NCBI GenBank assembly: GCA_016860845.1
Contig: BOKF01000072.1
Location: 1-40,697, forward strand
Length of the DNA: 40,697 bases
Direction: 5' to 3'
Source of the DNA: Chloroflexota bacterium
GTDB taxonomy: Bacteria; Chloroflexota; Anaerolineae; 4572-78; J111
Positions 1 to 8,636 of this stretch are shown here, piece by piece (positions within the stretch are counted from its first letter, which is position 1; each line of letters opens with the position of its first letter). Both the position numbers and the translations under genes were made by a program. Under the pieces are notes generated by a model that made no database searches, was not told where the DNA came from, and saw nothing but the letters and a program-made list of their open reading frames with translations.

Positions 1-1
1 A

Positions 2-88
2 ACTTTTCAATTTCAAGGTTCCGCCACCCCGTTGGACCCCGCCCAAACGGCGCGGCCGGCCTTCTCAACAAACCTTGCAACTGGTTGA
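2..88 (+). CDS. C-terminal end of an upstream protein (partial)
   Basis: Frame 2 is open from the left edge and ends at TGA 86-88. The 28 visible residues are rich in Ala, Thr and Pro, end in NLATG and look like a protein tail. It would lie just upstream of the signal-peptide protein in the same operon. No family can be named, and the frame beginning at base 1 is also open, so this assignment is weak. Confidence 0.3.
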   Translation, partial: TFQFQGSATPLDPAQTARPAFSTNLATG

Positions 89-132
89 ACAATGGTGTAA
101 CTAACCACGATTTAATGCAGTGCTACCTACTG

Positions 133-1344
133 ATGAAACGCTTTAGTTTTTCGTTCATTGAATTGACCCTGTTGTTGTGGTTGGTTTTAATGCAGCAGAC
201 TGCCCAGGTATATGCTCAGGGTAGCGGCTGTCCGGTCAACCCTGCGCTGGTATCCGACCACCAATATCAAATAGTGACAGCCCTTCCCTTGTTAGCTCAA
301 GCTGTGCCAGAAACCGCTTCGTCCGAACCGGCTGAAACCAGACAAATGTTTCCGAATGAGAAATTCCCCGGCTTTTCTTTACGCCTGCATATCCCGCTCA
401 AATATATCCCCAATCCAAACCGGCGGGTGATCCTGAGCAGCACACCTGATGGCAATGGCCCAACCTGCACCGATGACAAGGTCAGGATTGAATCCTCGAC
501 AGGATGGATATTCGAGCACGATTTCCGGTCATCTGACCGGACTAGAATAGTACCGTTGGAACCTGTTGACGTGACGGACCTTTTGACTGAGACCGATGAA
601 CTGTGGATCGAACTCGATTTGATTGACCTGACCGGCCCCCGCTTCTCCTCCTCGCCGTACTTTCTGGTGATCGTCGAGAATTCACCAGGAATACCCTTGC
701 TACCGCCTGCCCATATTTTCAAACAGATACCGCTGCAGATTACTGCAACCTTCACTCCGACTTCTCAGCCGGCCGTGCCACCAACTGTAGCCTCCAACAG
801 CATCTCAACCCCTACCCCAACACCCACTCTAATACCACCCGTTACAGCCACGCCAGCCATTACCGTGCTGGTTTCACTACCCTCTCCTGAGCCTGGTGTC
901 TGGCCACTACCACTGCCCCTGTTTTTGGGTCTAGTGCTGTTAATTGTTGCGGTAATCCTGATCCTAATCATCATCCGCCGTCCGAAATTAACCGGCGTAT
1001 TTGAAATTACCAAAGACGGTGAGCCGTGGAAAACGGTTGATCTCTCGGCCTATGGTCAGGCTACCACCATCGGCCCTAAAGGCCGGATTGGGTTGGAGGA
1101 CGACGAAGACAATCCGACTCTGCCGGACATCGTCGCCCGCTTGATTGCCGAGCGCGGCCCGGATGGTAGCATGCAATTAATTTGGGAGCCGGTTGAGCAG
1201 GACGGGCATCTGGTGGCAAGCGTGTACCAGCTAAGGCACGGAAGCGAGGAGATGATCGGCCCTTACCGCTTCGTTTATCAGAATTTTAGCGAAATCGAGC
1301 CAATTGAAGAACTTTTAGCAGGAGGTATCTTGAATGAAATCTAA
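133..1344 (+). CDS. Exported single-pass membrane protein with cytoplasmic C-terminal domain
   Basis: About 403 residues from ATG 133. I chose this start because it opens directly on a signal peptide: Lys-Arg, a hydrophobic stretch rich in Leu, then a VYA-Q cleavage-like site. An upstream TTG at 85 would put 16 hydrophilic residues ahead of it. The order is an extracytoplasmic domain (residues about 30-200), a Thr/Pro linker (about 205-250), one TM helix of Leu/Val/Ile ending in basic RRPK (about 260-285), and a cytoplasmic domain of about 115 residues that looks beta-rich and somewhat FHA-like (inference). Its 3' end overlaps the tubulin-like gene by 11 bases, so the two are probably translationally coupled. 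It may anchor that protein at the membrane. No named family was recognised. Confidence 0.75.
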   Translation: MKRFSFSFIELTLLLWLVLMQQTAQVYAQGSGCPVNPALVSDHQYQIVTALPLLAQAVPETASSEPAETRQMFPNEKFPGFSLRLHIPLKYIPNPNRRVILSSTPDGNGPTCTDDKVRIESSTGWIFEHDFRSSDRTRIVPLEPVDVTDLLTETDELWIELDLIDLTGPRFSSSPYFLVIVENSPGIPLLPPAHIFKQIPLQITATFTPTSQPAVPPTVASNSISTPTPTPTLIPPVTATPAITVLVSLPSPEPGVWPLPLPLFLGLVLLIVAVILILIIIRRPKLTGVFEITKDGEPWKTVDLSAYGQATTIGPKGRIGLEDDEDNPTLPDIVARLIAERGPDGSMQLIWEPVEQDGHLVASVYQLRHGSEEMIGPYRFVYQNFSEIEPIEELLAGGILNEI

Positions 1345-3883
1345 ACAAAAAGCCACAACTTTGGAAACTAGCGCCATCCATGTGGGAGAAACGGTGAACT
1401 TTCCAACTAACGGTAAGACTGTTCAACTTGAGCAGCCTGCCAAGCCGGTTGGGGTGGCGAAGGATGGGCTTAGTGGGTCACACCGCAGCCATTATATGAT
1501 CGGTGAAGGTGGGTCGGGTATCGCCACTATCCTGACCTACAAACAAACTCTGCAAAAACGTAGAATAGTCGCTGAGGCTATCCGGTATAAGGGGTTTGAT
1601 AACGATCCGCGCTATAAGGAGCAGTTTGCCCCTGAAGAATTCGTGGATTGGAGCGGAGTGAACCTGGGTAACTTCTTGAAAGTAGCGCTGGCCCATCCCC
1701 GCCAGTTTCCCGGACTGAAACGTTTGGGGGATCTGGCTACTCTATTGGAAGCCCTACAACCGGTTCTGATCCTCATCGGCGGCTGCCGGGACAATCGAAG
1801 GATCGGCGGGGCGCTCTATGAACGCCAGGCTGAATTGGCTGGAGAGCAATTGGTGGCTGATTTAATGGTTCCGCTGGACGAACTGCGCTGGGCCGGAAAC
1901 GGGTTTGGTGGGTTCGGAAATGGAGCGGCCAGGAATAAAGATGTGGAGTTGTTGAATATTATCCAGGTGTTTTCCGGTGGCGGAGCCAAGGGCAATACAG
2001 CGGCCTTAGCAGACGCCTGGGTAATCCGTCATCAACTTCTGGCTACCGGCTATACCAGGTTCCGCATTGACCCGGTCATTTATCTGCCCGAAGTCTTCAA
2101 AACTGCCAAACAGGATCGGATCAGAGCCAACACCCATGCTTTTTTGGTGGAACTGGCTGCGGTGTATAACCGGCATCTGCTAAAGATGAAAATCGGGCCG
2201 CTGTGGGTAGACCGCACCCCACCGTATGGCTTGGTCAAGTTGATGAATGGAGTGGATGAACAAGGGCGAGAATATCAGCAAGACGAAGTTTATGCCATCG
2301 AAGCAGAATGTTTTCGGCTGTCCCATTTTGGCCCAACCGGGGATTTCTTGGAAAGCCTGCTGCCCAACATTGTGGACGAACTGCGCTGGCCCTTTATTGG
2401 CTACAGCCAAAATTGCGCTATCAAAGTGTTGCCTGTTGAAGAACTGAAACATCTCAATGGCTTGCGGCACCAAAATTTGCTGTATGCTAGCCTGGCCCAC
2501 CAGCCGCACGAGGCTGAACTGAAGCAGCAGGGCAAACACCTGGCCCAAGAGTGGTTACGCCAACGGCAGCTTACACTCCAGGACCTGAGCAAGTTATTCT
2601 TGCCGGAGCTAAACAGCCGCCGGATCACCCAGGAACTCAGGCTCTATCGCCAGTTACCCCTAGCAGCAATGGAGTTGGCACGTGCGAAGTATAGCCAACT
2701 CAAACTGGCGACCTGGCAGGAATCATTAGCCCAAATCGTTGACCAACAGACCGAATGGCTAGCAGCGGCGTTGATCTGCTGGATCGGTCAGTTGCTTAAC
2801 CAGCCGGAATATCGCCCCAACGGAGTGCGCTGGGTGTTAGGCCACGATCCAGGGGCACGGATTGAGGGTTTAGCTTACTTCCTGACCGATCTGAAGCACA
2901 TGTTGAAGCGAAAATTGATCCAGGCGCAGAGTGAGTTGGACCGCCAGCGGGTACTGATAGCCAAGCGGCCTTTCATCTTAACCCGAACGTTTTTCAGGCT
3001 GTTTCCTCGCTTACGCAAGCGGAAATGGTTGGATCAAACCGTTCTCCTCTTGTCCCTGGAATTGCTGATGCTCAAATTGCGGGCGCAACTCGAGTTAATC
3101 AGCCGGGTGGAGCAACTAGTCCAGAATCATAGTCAAGCTATGCTGACCTGGCAGACGGTCCTGGAGCAAGGCAGCCAGAGGGTTGAGGAACAAATAAAGC
3201 TATATGCCAGCCAGCGGCAGCACCGCCCGATTTTTGAAGAAAACATTTTGAGTCCTGCTGAGGAAGAAGCGCTCTTCGCGGCCCGGATTGACCGAGCCAT
3301 AACCCTATCCCGCCAAAACTTGTCGTTCCAATGGCAGGCTGGCCAGTGGGTGCTTCAGGGCCATTCAGGTGAGCAGTCCTTGGCGTTTGATGCGCAAGAA
3401 CTCACGACCACAGACGGCTTAGAGCGGTTTCTGGAAGAGTACGTCATCAGCTTTTGGAAGGATCTGGACGAGTTAAGCCTGGAAGCGATTTTGGAGGGCC
3501 GGGGCGAAGACCATGTCGAAGTGATTGCCGGTATGAAACGCCGGTGCAGCCCTTTGATTTCTGTTGACCACGAGCAGCACCAGATTCAGGGCGGCCAGCA
3601 AACTGTACCCCTCCGGCGGGAGTTTATTCTGGGCACGCAACACGGGAAGCAAGGCTTTTTCCAGGAGTACACCGGCCCTCATGGCTTTGCCATTGTGACC
3701 ACAGGTGAGGCCGGCAAACATCGCCTGGAACTGCTCAGCACGGTCTTTTACGTCAACCCCTTGGCTTTGACTCAATCGGCGGAATATAAAGGCGCCTACG
3801 ACCGGTTGCGAGCCACCGGCCACAACCCTCACATTTTCGACTTGACGGAACTGGGTTTGGCTGATGAGGAGGTGAAAGAATGA
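1334..3883 (+). CDS. Tubulin-like domain protein (Tubulin_2-type)
   Basis: An 849-residue cytoplasmic protein. After about 55 low-complexity residues there is a glycine loop, GEGGSG (57-62), in the place of the first nucleotide-binding loop of tubulin/FtsZ folds. A second loop, SGGGAKGN (214-221), sits at the position of the tubulin signature (usually GGTGSG) and is followed by a helix like those of bacterial tubulin-like proteins. The segment with YLPEVF and then RANTHAFLVELA also fits that family. The C-terminal half (about 430-640) is helical and Gln/Leu-rich, and may form coiled coil. The start ATG has GGAGG eight bases upstream and overlaps the previous stop. Family members are presumed GTP-binding filament formers; the altered signature makes GTP hydrolysis uncertain. 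Its position before a DNA-transfer ATPase suggests a role in positioning or moving element DNA (inference). Confidence 0.7.
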   Translation: MKSKQKATTLETSAIHVGETVNFPTNGKTVQLEQPAKPVGVAKDGLSGSHRSHYMIGEGGSGIATILTYKQTLQKRRIVAEAIRYKGFDNDPRYKEQFAPEEFVDWSGVNLGNFLKVALAHPRQFPGLKRLGDLATLLEALQPVLILIGGCRDNRRIGGALYERQAELAGEQLVADLMVPLDELRWAGNGFGGFGNGAARNKDVELLNIIQVFSGGGAKGNTAALADAWVIRHQLLATGYTRFRIDPVIYLPEVFKTAKQDRIRANTHAFLVELAAVYNRHLLKMKIGPLWVDRTPPYGLVKLMNGVDEQGREYQQDEVYAIEAECFRLSHFGPTGDFLESLLPNIVDELRWPFIGYSQNCAIKVLPVEELKHLNGLRHQNLLYASLAHQPHEAELKQQGKHLAQEWLRQRQLTLQDLSKLFLPELNSRRITQELRLYRQLPLAAMELARAKYSQLKLATWQESLAQIVDQQTEWLAAALICWIGQLLNQPEYRPNGVRWVLGHDPGARIEGLAYFLTDLKHMLKRKLIQAQSELDRQRVLIAKRPFILTRTFFRLFPRLRKRKWLDQTVLLLSLELLMLKLRAQLELISRVEQLVQNHSQAMLTWQTVLEQGSQRVEEQIKLYASQRQHRPIFEENILSPAEEEALFAARIDRAITLSRQNLSFQWQAGQWVLQGHSGEQSLAFDAQELTTTDGLERFLEEYVISFWKDLDELSLEAILEGRGEDHVEVIAGMKRRCSPLISVDHEQHQIQGGQQTVPLRREFILGTQHGKQGFFQEYTGPHGFAIVTTGEAGKHRLELLSTVFYVNPLALTQSAEYKGAYDRLRATGHNPHIFDLTELGLADEEVKE

Positions 3884-4404
3884 ATAATTCGGGAGATGAG
3901 GCAATCACAGCGTTGTTCCTGCTGGGCGTTTCTCTATTCTTGTGCTTGACCGTTTTGTTGTTAGGCATTGTTTTCTTGGTGCTGATGGCCCTCCTATTCT
4001 TGGGCTGGGTATTGACCTATTGGCTATTGCGGGCCGTCAACGAGTGGCTGACCGAGAATTGGGTAACCGAGTCCGAGGGGCTATTAGCCCTGGTTATTCC
4101 CGGCATCTTATATTTGGTTTTGGCCTGGTGGTTTGTGCCGTCGGCGTGGGTGGAGGCGATTGCTTTTAATGTAGGGTGGTCGGTGGGCCAAACCTGGCTG
4201 CGCGTGGTGGTCGGTGCAGGGCTATTGGGACTCGGTTTCGGCTTGCTCTCCTTACCAATGTTGGAGAGCCGGGAGGAAGACGACCAACCCACGCTTGATG
4301 CCACTGGAATGTTAGCCTTGCCCAGTGGCGTTCACGACGATAATGAGGCTGAAAATAGCTGGGAACTGCTGAATGATGGGGTATTATTAGGAGAAGACAT
4401 CTGA
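3880..4404 (+). CDS. Small polytopic membrane protein
   Basis: 174 residues. The ATG overlaps the previous stop as ATGA, and the stop overlaps the next start as TGATG, so it is coupled on both sides. Hydrophobic stretches at about residues 8-48 (probably two helices), 62-90 and 102-122 suggest four TM segments. The remaining C-terminus (about 125-174) is acidic (EEDD, DDNEAE) and probably cytoplasmic. No conserved family was recognised. Placed directly before the coupling-type ATPase, it could be its membrane anchor, since that ATPase shows no N-terminal TM segments of its own (inference). Confidence 0.65.
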   Translation: MNNSGDEAITALFLLGVSLFLCLTVLLLGIVFLVLMALLFLGWVLTYWLLRAVNEWLTENWVTESEGLLALVIPGILYLVLAWWFVPSAWVEAIAFNVGWSVGQTWLRVVVGAGLLGLGFGLLSLPMLESREEDDQPTLDATGMLALPSGVHDDNEAENSWELLNDGVLLGEDI

Positions 4405-5915
4405 TGAAAAGCCTTGACATGCTCAGGAAATTGAAACGAAGTCTGTTCAAACCTTCAAGTGGAGACATCAACATCTATCCTAACTCGGCCAGACGCACCG
4501 GCTGTTTAATCATCGGTCAACCGGGGACGGGCAAAACTCGCCACCTGGAAGGCTGGATTATGGATGATATTCTGGCCGGCCGGGGGGTAGGCGTGTTTGA
4601 CTTGCACGGCGACCTGTATCGAAATCTGTTATATCGCCTGGCAGCTTTGGCCCCTCGGTATCCCCGGCTGGCCGAGCGCTTGGTGCTAATTGATCCAACC
4701 ACTACCTCCGATTCCATTGTCTCGTTTAACCCCCTGGCTGCCATCGAGGGCATGCCCTTAGAACGGGTGGCGGGATTTATGTCTGACGTGATTATCAAAA
4801 TCTGGAACATTAATCCAGCGGAGTCACCCCGAATGGCCTACTTGATGGCTCAATCTTTCCTGGCCCTGGCCGATCTGGAATTGACCTTACTGGACTTACC
4901 CCGGTTCTTGCACGATAAGGCTTGGCGAAACAGCTTGTTGCCTCAGCTTTCCCAGGCCGGGGTGCGGAATTACTTTAGTTACGAGTTTCCATCCTCGTCC
5001 AACGAAATTCAGACCTGGACCGCTCCGCTTCTGAATAAAGTCAGTCCGTTGTTGTTCGATCCGCAAAACCGGTTACTTTTGGCTGACAATGCTAAAGTCA
5101 GCTTCCGCCAGATTTTGGATGGCCAGAAAATCTTACTGGTCCACTTGCCCAAAGGGATCATTGGCGAAGGGGCTGCCTCCTTACTGGGAGCGATGCTGGT
5201 GGCTTTGATTCAAAAAGCGGCCCTAAGTCGGGCAGACAATCCTAATCGCCCCCAGTTCTATCTCTATTTGGACGAGTTCCAAAACGTCGCTACCACCCAC
5301 ATCGTCGATGTACTAAGCGAGTCGCGCAAGTTCGGGCTGACCTTGATCCTGGCCCACCAATTTTTAGCCCAGATTACCGACGAAGAATTACGGAGTGCGG
5401 TGATAAATACCACCGGAGCGGTGGTTTGCTTCAGGGTGGGTTATAAAGATGCCCGCAGTCTAATGACCGACATTTTTCCTTATCCGGACTTCCTGGCCAG
5501 ACAAGACATTACCAGTTGGGAGGGCTTAGCCTTGGAGTTGGCTAATTTACCTAACCGAGTCTACTGGCTGCGCCGCCGTGGCCCCTTCGCACCGGTGCGA
5601 AAGGCCACTCGCGAGATGCCAGACCCCGTGGTAACGCCCCAACTTAAAGCTAATCTGGCCAAGTTGTTGGAAATTTCGGGGCAGCGGTATGGGCGAAACA
5701 AACAGGAGTTGCACCAGGAATTGGCCGACAACGAGGCCGGTCAGACACAATCCTCAGCCGGTTCATCGTCTCAACGACGCAAGAAAAAGAAAAAGCAGGT
5801 GAACTCCGGGGCTCCATCTGCTATGCTAGGAGGGAATGTTGACCCCGGCCCCACCGCAGATTATTTACAGCCGCAGCCCAATGGCAAAGGAAACATGGAT
5901 GAACTCTGGAATTGA
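4404..5915 (+). CDS. Type IV coupling protein-like (TraG/TraD/VirD4) DNA-transfer ATPase
   Basis: 503 residues. Walker A is GQPGTGKT at 38-45, and Walker B is the hydrophobic strand ending in LDE at about 290-291. The segment after it (SESRKFGLTLILAHQF) is the sensor region typical of TraG/TraD/TraM-recognition ATPases, and GDLYRNLL follows a DLHG turn as in coupling proteins. The family pumps DNA or couples substrates to a secretion channel. The usual N-terminal TM helices are missing, and the preceding gene encodes a membrane protein that could supply them. The C-terminus is a low-complexity, Lys-rich tail that overlaps the next gene. There is no VirB4, relaxase or pilus gene in the window, although more of the operon probably lies to the left. 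Confidence 0.8.
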   Translation: MKSLDMLRKLKRSLFKPSSGDINIYPNSARRTGCLIIGQPGTGKTRHLEGWIMDDILAGRGVGVFDLHGDLYRNLLYRLAALAPRYPRLAERLVLIDPTTTSDSIVSFNPLAAIEGMPLERVAGFMSDVIIKIWNINPAESPRMAYLMAQSFLALADLELTLLDLPRFLHDKAWRNSLLPQLSQAGVRNYFSYEFPSSSNEIQTWTAPLLNKVSPLLFDPQNRLLLADNAKVSFRQILDGQKILLVHLPKGIIGEGAASLLGAMLVALIQKAALSRADNPNRPQFYLYLDEFQNVATTHIVDVLSESRKFGLTLILAHQFLAQITDEELRSAVINTTGAVVCFRVGYKDARSLMTDIFPYPDFLARQDITSWEGLALELANLPNRVYWLRRRGPFAPVRKATREMPDPVVTPQLKANLAKLLEISGQRYGRNKQELHQELADNEAGQTQSSAGSSSQRRKKKKKQVNSGAPSAMLGGNVDPGPTADYLQPQPNGKGNMDELWN

Positions 5916-7161
5916 AACGAAACCGCGTCGAAAGATACTCAAGCGTTCACCGCTTAAGCGGAAGCTCCTGCTCACGCAGCGGGATGTAGCGATCCTGAAC
6001 GCCATTCTCGATTACGGTAGCTTTCTAACCACTGTGCAGGTGGCTTTGCTCTACTTTCCCCCGGTACTGATGAAGAAGTTAGCGTGGTGGCAACTTGAGC
6101 CGGAGCAGGTAGAGGCGCTAGTTGAACAGCATCCGGCCCAGTACTTGAACGAGCGGATAGAATTGGCTCGTTGGTTGATGAACGTCAAGCGGACTGACCC
6201 GACCCTGTTTACTACGCTTGACCCCTGGCTACAAAGTATTGCTGAGGTAGAACCAACGACGGGACTCCTGAAAGCCATCGAAACCGATCTCAGCCTGCCG
6301 AAAGCTTTTATAACTCGGCCACGACTGGCTAGCCAGTGGGTATCGCGCGCCTGCACCAGCCGCTTGCGTTTTCTCTACGATTCTGGCCTGCTTGATGCCG
6401 AAGAACAGCGCACCCGTTTGAGTGAGGGTCGAGCGCCGCTATTGTGGTATCTCTCCAAGGAAGGCAGAGATTACGTGGCCAAAGTGCGCAAGGTTTCGCC
6501 TAAAGAACTGGATTGGCGGCCAGCCGGAGCGTTCAGCGCGGCGTTTTTGCCTCACCGGATTGCCATCAACGATTTTCGGATCGCAGTCACCTTGGCTGCT
6601 GCTCGTCTGGGCTTTGAAATCAAAATGTGGTTAGACGATCACGAACTCAGACAAATTCATAGCCAGCCCTTGGAGCGGGTTACTTTAACTAGGCCAAAAG
6701 ATCCGCGCCACCCTGATGGTGAGGTGGTCGAACAACAGATTTCAGTGGTGCCTGATAGTTACTTCTGGTTATTTACGGGCAAGAACTGGCATCAGTTCTT
6801 GGAAGCCGATCTCGGAACCGTTACTGGGCAGCATTCTGACCCTGGCCTTAAGGACTGGGGGCGGAAAGTGCGAACCTACTCGGAATATTACAAAAGTGGC
6901 AAGTATCAACTCCGCTACCCGACCGCAGGCAGTTCGATGCGGGTCTTGACGGTGACCACCAGCGAAACACGCTTACGTAACCTAAAGATGATTACCGAGA
7001 AAGTCATTGGTTCAAAGAACGAGAGTGGGCTGAATCGTTATTGGTTCACGACATTTGACTTGATTCGCCCGACGTTTGAGGACTTTTTTAGCGAGAGTGT
7101 CTTGACCGGCCTGATTTGGCAGGTGGCCGGTCGCAAGGAAAGATACGCTCTGGTTTGGTGA
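5899..7161 (+). CDS. Replication-relaxation (Replic_Relax) family protein
   Basis: 420 residues from ATG 5899, chosen because AAAGGA lies seven bases upstream. An in-frame ATG at 5836 has its AGGAGG only two bases away, which is too close. The N-terminal basic segment and LLTQRDVAILNAI helix lead into a winged-helix region (about 30-190), here containing an unusual long acidic/Trp insertion. The core follows (LWYLSKEGRDYV, then PHRIAINDFRI), which is characteristic of replication-relaxation proteins of plasmids and integrative elements. The family is thought to start or assist replication of mobile DNA. It overlaps the coupling-ATPase gene by 17 bases and closes the operon. The family call is from recognition of these segments; the biochemical role is inferred. 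Confidence 0.72.
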   Translation: MNSGIETKPRRKILKRSPLKRKLLLTQRDVAILNAILDYGSFLTTVQVALLYFPPVLMKKLAWWQLEPEQVEALVEQHPAQYLNERIELARWLMNVKRTDPTLFTTLDPWLQSIAEVEPTTGLLKAIETDLSLPKAFITRPRLASQWVSRACTSRLRFLYDSGLLDAEEQRTRLSEGRAPLLWYLSKEGRDYVAKVRKVSPKELDWRPAGAFSAAFLPHRIAINDFRIAVTLAAARLGFEIKMWLDDHELRQIHSQPLERVTLTRPKDPRHPDGEVVEQQISVVPDSYFWLFTGKNWHQFLEADLGTVTGQHSDPGLKDWGRKVRTYSEYYKSGKYQLRYPTAGSSMRVLTVTTSETRLRNLKMITEKVIGSKNESGLNRYWFTTFDLIRPTFEDFFSESVLTGLIWQVAGRKERYALVW

Positions 7162-7219
7162 GAACTATAAGCACATTTGGCTAGGCATGGTTGATATTTA
7201 GGAGGGGAGTATAAGGTAA

Positions 7220-7411
7220 GACCGCACCGCCGCATTGCAAGCAAGCTACGAGTTGGTGGTGAAGCGTGCTAATTCACGCTTGAAGAAAAAGATAGATAAA
7301 CCAGCAACTCTACCCCAGGCTAATGGTCCCTATCATTCTGGGGCGCTCATCCGTTCAGGGCCGATTGGATGCTCATGTTCTCGCAGTCCTTCTGAGAACA
7401 ATTGGCCATAA
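7220..7411 (+). pseudogene. Small ORF lacking a normal start, possibly a decayed accessory gene
   Basis: The 500-base gap after the replication-relaxation gene contains a strong GGAGGGG at 7201-7207. At normal spacing it is followed by ATA AGG TAA and then an open frame of 63 codons in the same frame (7220-7408, stop TAA 7409-7411). The translation starts DRTAALQASYELVVKRA and is rich in Lys and Arg in its first half. A TTG at 7235 could serve as a start. No homolog was recognised. It looks like a remnant whose start was lost, but a real small gene cannot be excluded. Confidence 0.27.
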
Positions 7412-7454
7412 ACAATGCGGGCACTAGGTGCGGTCGCCACTTCCTAGTCTAACA

Positions 7455-7649
7455 CCTTAACAACTTTTATGTTCACTTGGCTTCAACCATCTTTGCTGGT
7501 TGATGAGTGGCTGATCGGGTCTGCTTCCCGCAACCATGGGCTGTCATTCTCCGGACTTACCTATCCGATCCAGGACATTGCGTTGGCTTCGATGTTCTGT
7601 ACGGGCAGGCTTAAGCCTTCTGGCTTGACCGAATTCAAGCCCGAGAAAC
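7455..7649 (+). ncRNA. Structured 5' leader L1 (repeated element-specific motif)
   Basis: The leader precedes the DUF2958 gene. It begins with CCTTAACAACTTTTATGTTC, then has a hairpin CAGGACAT (7571-7578) with ATGTTCTG (7592-7599), and ends in a GARAAACGGAGGTGA-like ribosome-binding segment. Helix end to GGAGG is 51 bases. The last 85 bases align with those of L5 (before 10224), sharing TTAAGCC, a GGCT hairpin and CCCGAGAAA. The helix is kept through base changes in L2 and L5. A cis-regulatory RNA is inferred. Confidence 0.45.
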
Positions 7650-7662
7650 GGAGGTGACACCT

Positions 7663-7965
7663 ATGAAGCTTTTGACCAAGGAGCTATTGAAAAAATTGCC
7701 GCCGCTGTATGCCACGGAAAATGATCCCGACCCAATGGTCATCTGCAAATTCTTTTTTCCCGATTTCCATTGGACGTGGTACGCCACCGAATACGACGGT
7801 GAGGATACTTTTTTTGGCTTTGTTGACGGTGATTTCCCAGAATTAGGCTACTTTAGCCGGTCCGAACTCGAGTGTAACCGAGGGAAGTTGGGATTACCGA
7901 TTGAGCGGGATCGCTCCTTCAATCCCTGCCGGCTTTCCGAGCTGAGAACGAAGTTAGGCCGCTGA
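7663..7965 (+). CDS. DUF2958 family protein
   Basis: 100 residues from ATG 7663, with GGAGG eight bases upstream. A GTG at 7654 lies inside the ribosome-binding site and is not the likely start. The N-terminus MKLLTKELLKKLPPLYATEN, then KFFFPDFHWTWYATE, FFGFVDGDFPELGYFS and a final GLPIERD match the DUF2958 family, a small single-domain protein found mostly on plasmids, phages and integrative elements. The length is typical. Its biochemical function is unknown. It is the first member of a run of small genes, each with its own leader and 3' hairpin. Confidence 0.85.
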   Translation: MKLLTKELLKKLPPLYATENDPDPMVICKFFFPDFHWTWYATEYDGEDTFFGFVDGDFPELGYFSRSELECNRGKLGLPIERDRSFNPCRLSELRTKLGR

Positions 7966-8008
7966 GGATCATCATCGACTCATTTGAGCCAGCAAAGATG
8001 AGGAGCAG

Positions 8009-8042
8009 TGACTTCGTCGCCACCCTCGTGGCTCGACGGAGT
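8009..8042 (+). repeat. Long imperfect hairpin after the DUF2958 gene
   Basis: ACTTCGTCGCCAC pairs with GTGGCTCGACGGAGT around the loop CCTC; the pairing is interrupted by single mismatches only. It sits between the DUF2958 stop and the next hairpin. It probably contributes to transcript end formation or stability. Confidence 0.5.
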
Positions 8043-8045
8043 CCA

Positions 8046-8081
8046 GAGGGGCTGAGCCAATTACACTGTGCTCAGCTCCTC
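8046..8081 (+). terminator. 12-bp hairpin T1 after the DUF2958 gene
   Basis: GAGGGGCTGAGC (8046-8057) pairs with GCTCAGCTCCTC (8070-8081), with one G-U pair and a 12-base loop. It closely resembles the hairpin at 10677-10712 in sequence and loop length. No U-tract follows, so if it is a terminator it is of a U-less type. It could equally be a processing or protein-binding site. Confidence 0.5.
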
Positions 8082-8116
8082 AACTCATAGATTGCGACAC
8101 TTCTGGGATATAGCTA

Positions 8117-8359
8117 TCAAGCTTTAGCTTGAGACCCGCCTACGGGATCGGTTGCCCTGACTGCTGGCCGGTCCCACTTACCTTAACAATTTAATATTTT
8201 ATCATTTGACAACTCACGTTCACTGCTGGTTGCTTGATCTTCAGCCGGACCTCGTTTTTTTACCTCCAAGTGTCGTTCGATCCGGAACATTGTCTTTATG
8301 AGCGATGTTCCGGTCCGGACGGACAGTCATCAGGTTTGGTAAGCCCAAGCCTTCAGAGA
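8117..8359 (+). ncRNA. Structured 5' leader L2 with palindrome and two hairpins
   Basis: It opens with the palindrome TCAAGCTTTAGCTTGA (8117-8132). A hairpin follows, GGGATCGG (8144-8151) with CCGGTCCC (8168-8175), then CCTTAACAATTTAATATTTT and GTTCACTGCTGG (8218-8229). The second hairpin is CCGGAACAT (8282-8290) with ATGTTCCGG (8305-8313). A GGAGGTGAA site follows 47 bases after that helix. The first 113 bases are about 80% identical to 9184-9290 in L4; the second hairpin covaries with those in L1 and L5. Confidence 0.48.
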
Positions 8360-8410
8360 GGAGGTGAAAATTCGAGGGATCCACGAATCCTAATCGCACT
8401 TAAGAATGGG

Positions 8411-8605
8411 GTGATTCAGGAGGTGGCCACGAACCGAAAGGGGTGGTTTTACGTACTAGTCGATCTTGATGTAAGGCAAACCTCAGAGCAGGAGATCCGT
8501 AGGGTGAAGATGAGCCTGGAAACGACGGCTAAGAAAATTGCTAACCGTGAAGTTAGCCTGACTTCTAGGCAGAAAAGACCACCGGTTGAGACGATCAAGA
8601 GCTAG
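8411..8605 (+). CDS. Small hypothetical protein without a well-placed canonical start
   Basis: The open frame clearly codes downstream of the leader: ILIALKNGVIQEV, then GWFYVLVDLD, then a charged helical C-terminus. The excellent GGAGG at 8360-8364 is not followed by ATG, GTG or TTG in this frame. The codon at ideal spacing is ATT 8370 in another frame, which meets TAA after seven codons. The first usable in-frame start after the site is GTG 8411 (64 residues), which has no good ribosome-binding site and would cut off the conserved-looking ILIALKNG strand. Either a base was lost or initiation or decoding is unusual. No family assigned. Confidence 0.42.
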   Translation: MIQEVATNRKGWFYVLVDLDVRQTSEQEIRRVKMSLETTAKKIANREVSLTSRQKRPPVETIKS

Positions 8606-8636
8606 AAAAATAGAGGTTTGCAGTGAGCGTAGTTGA

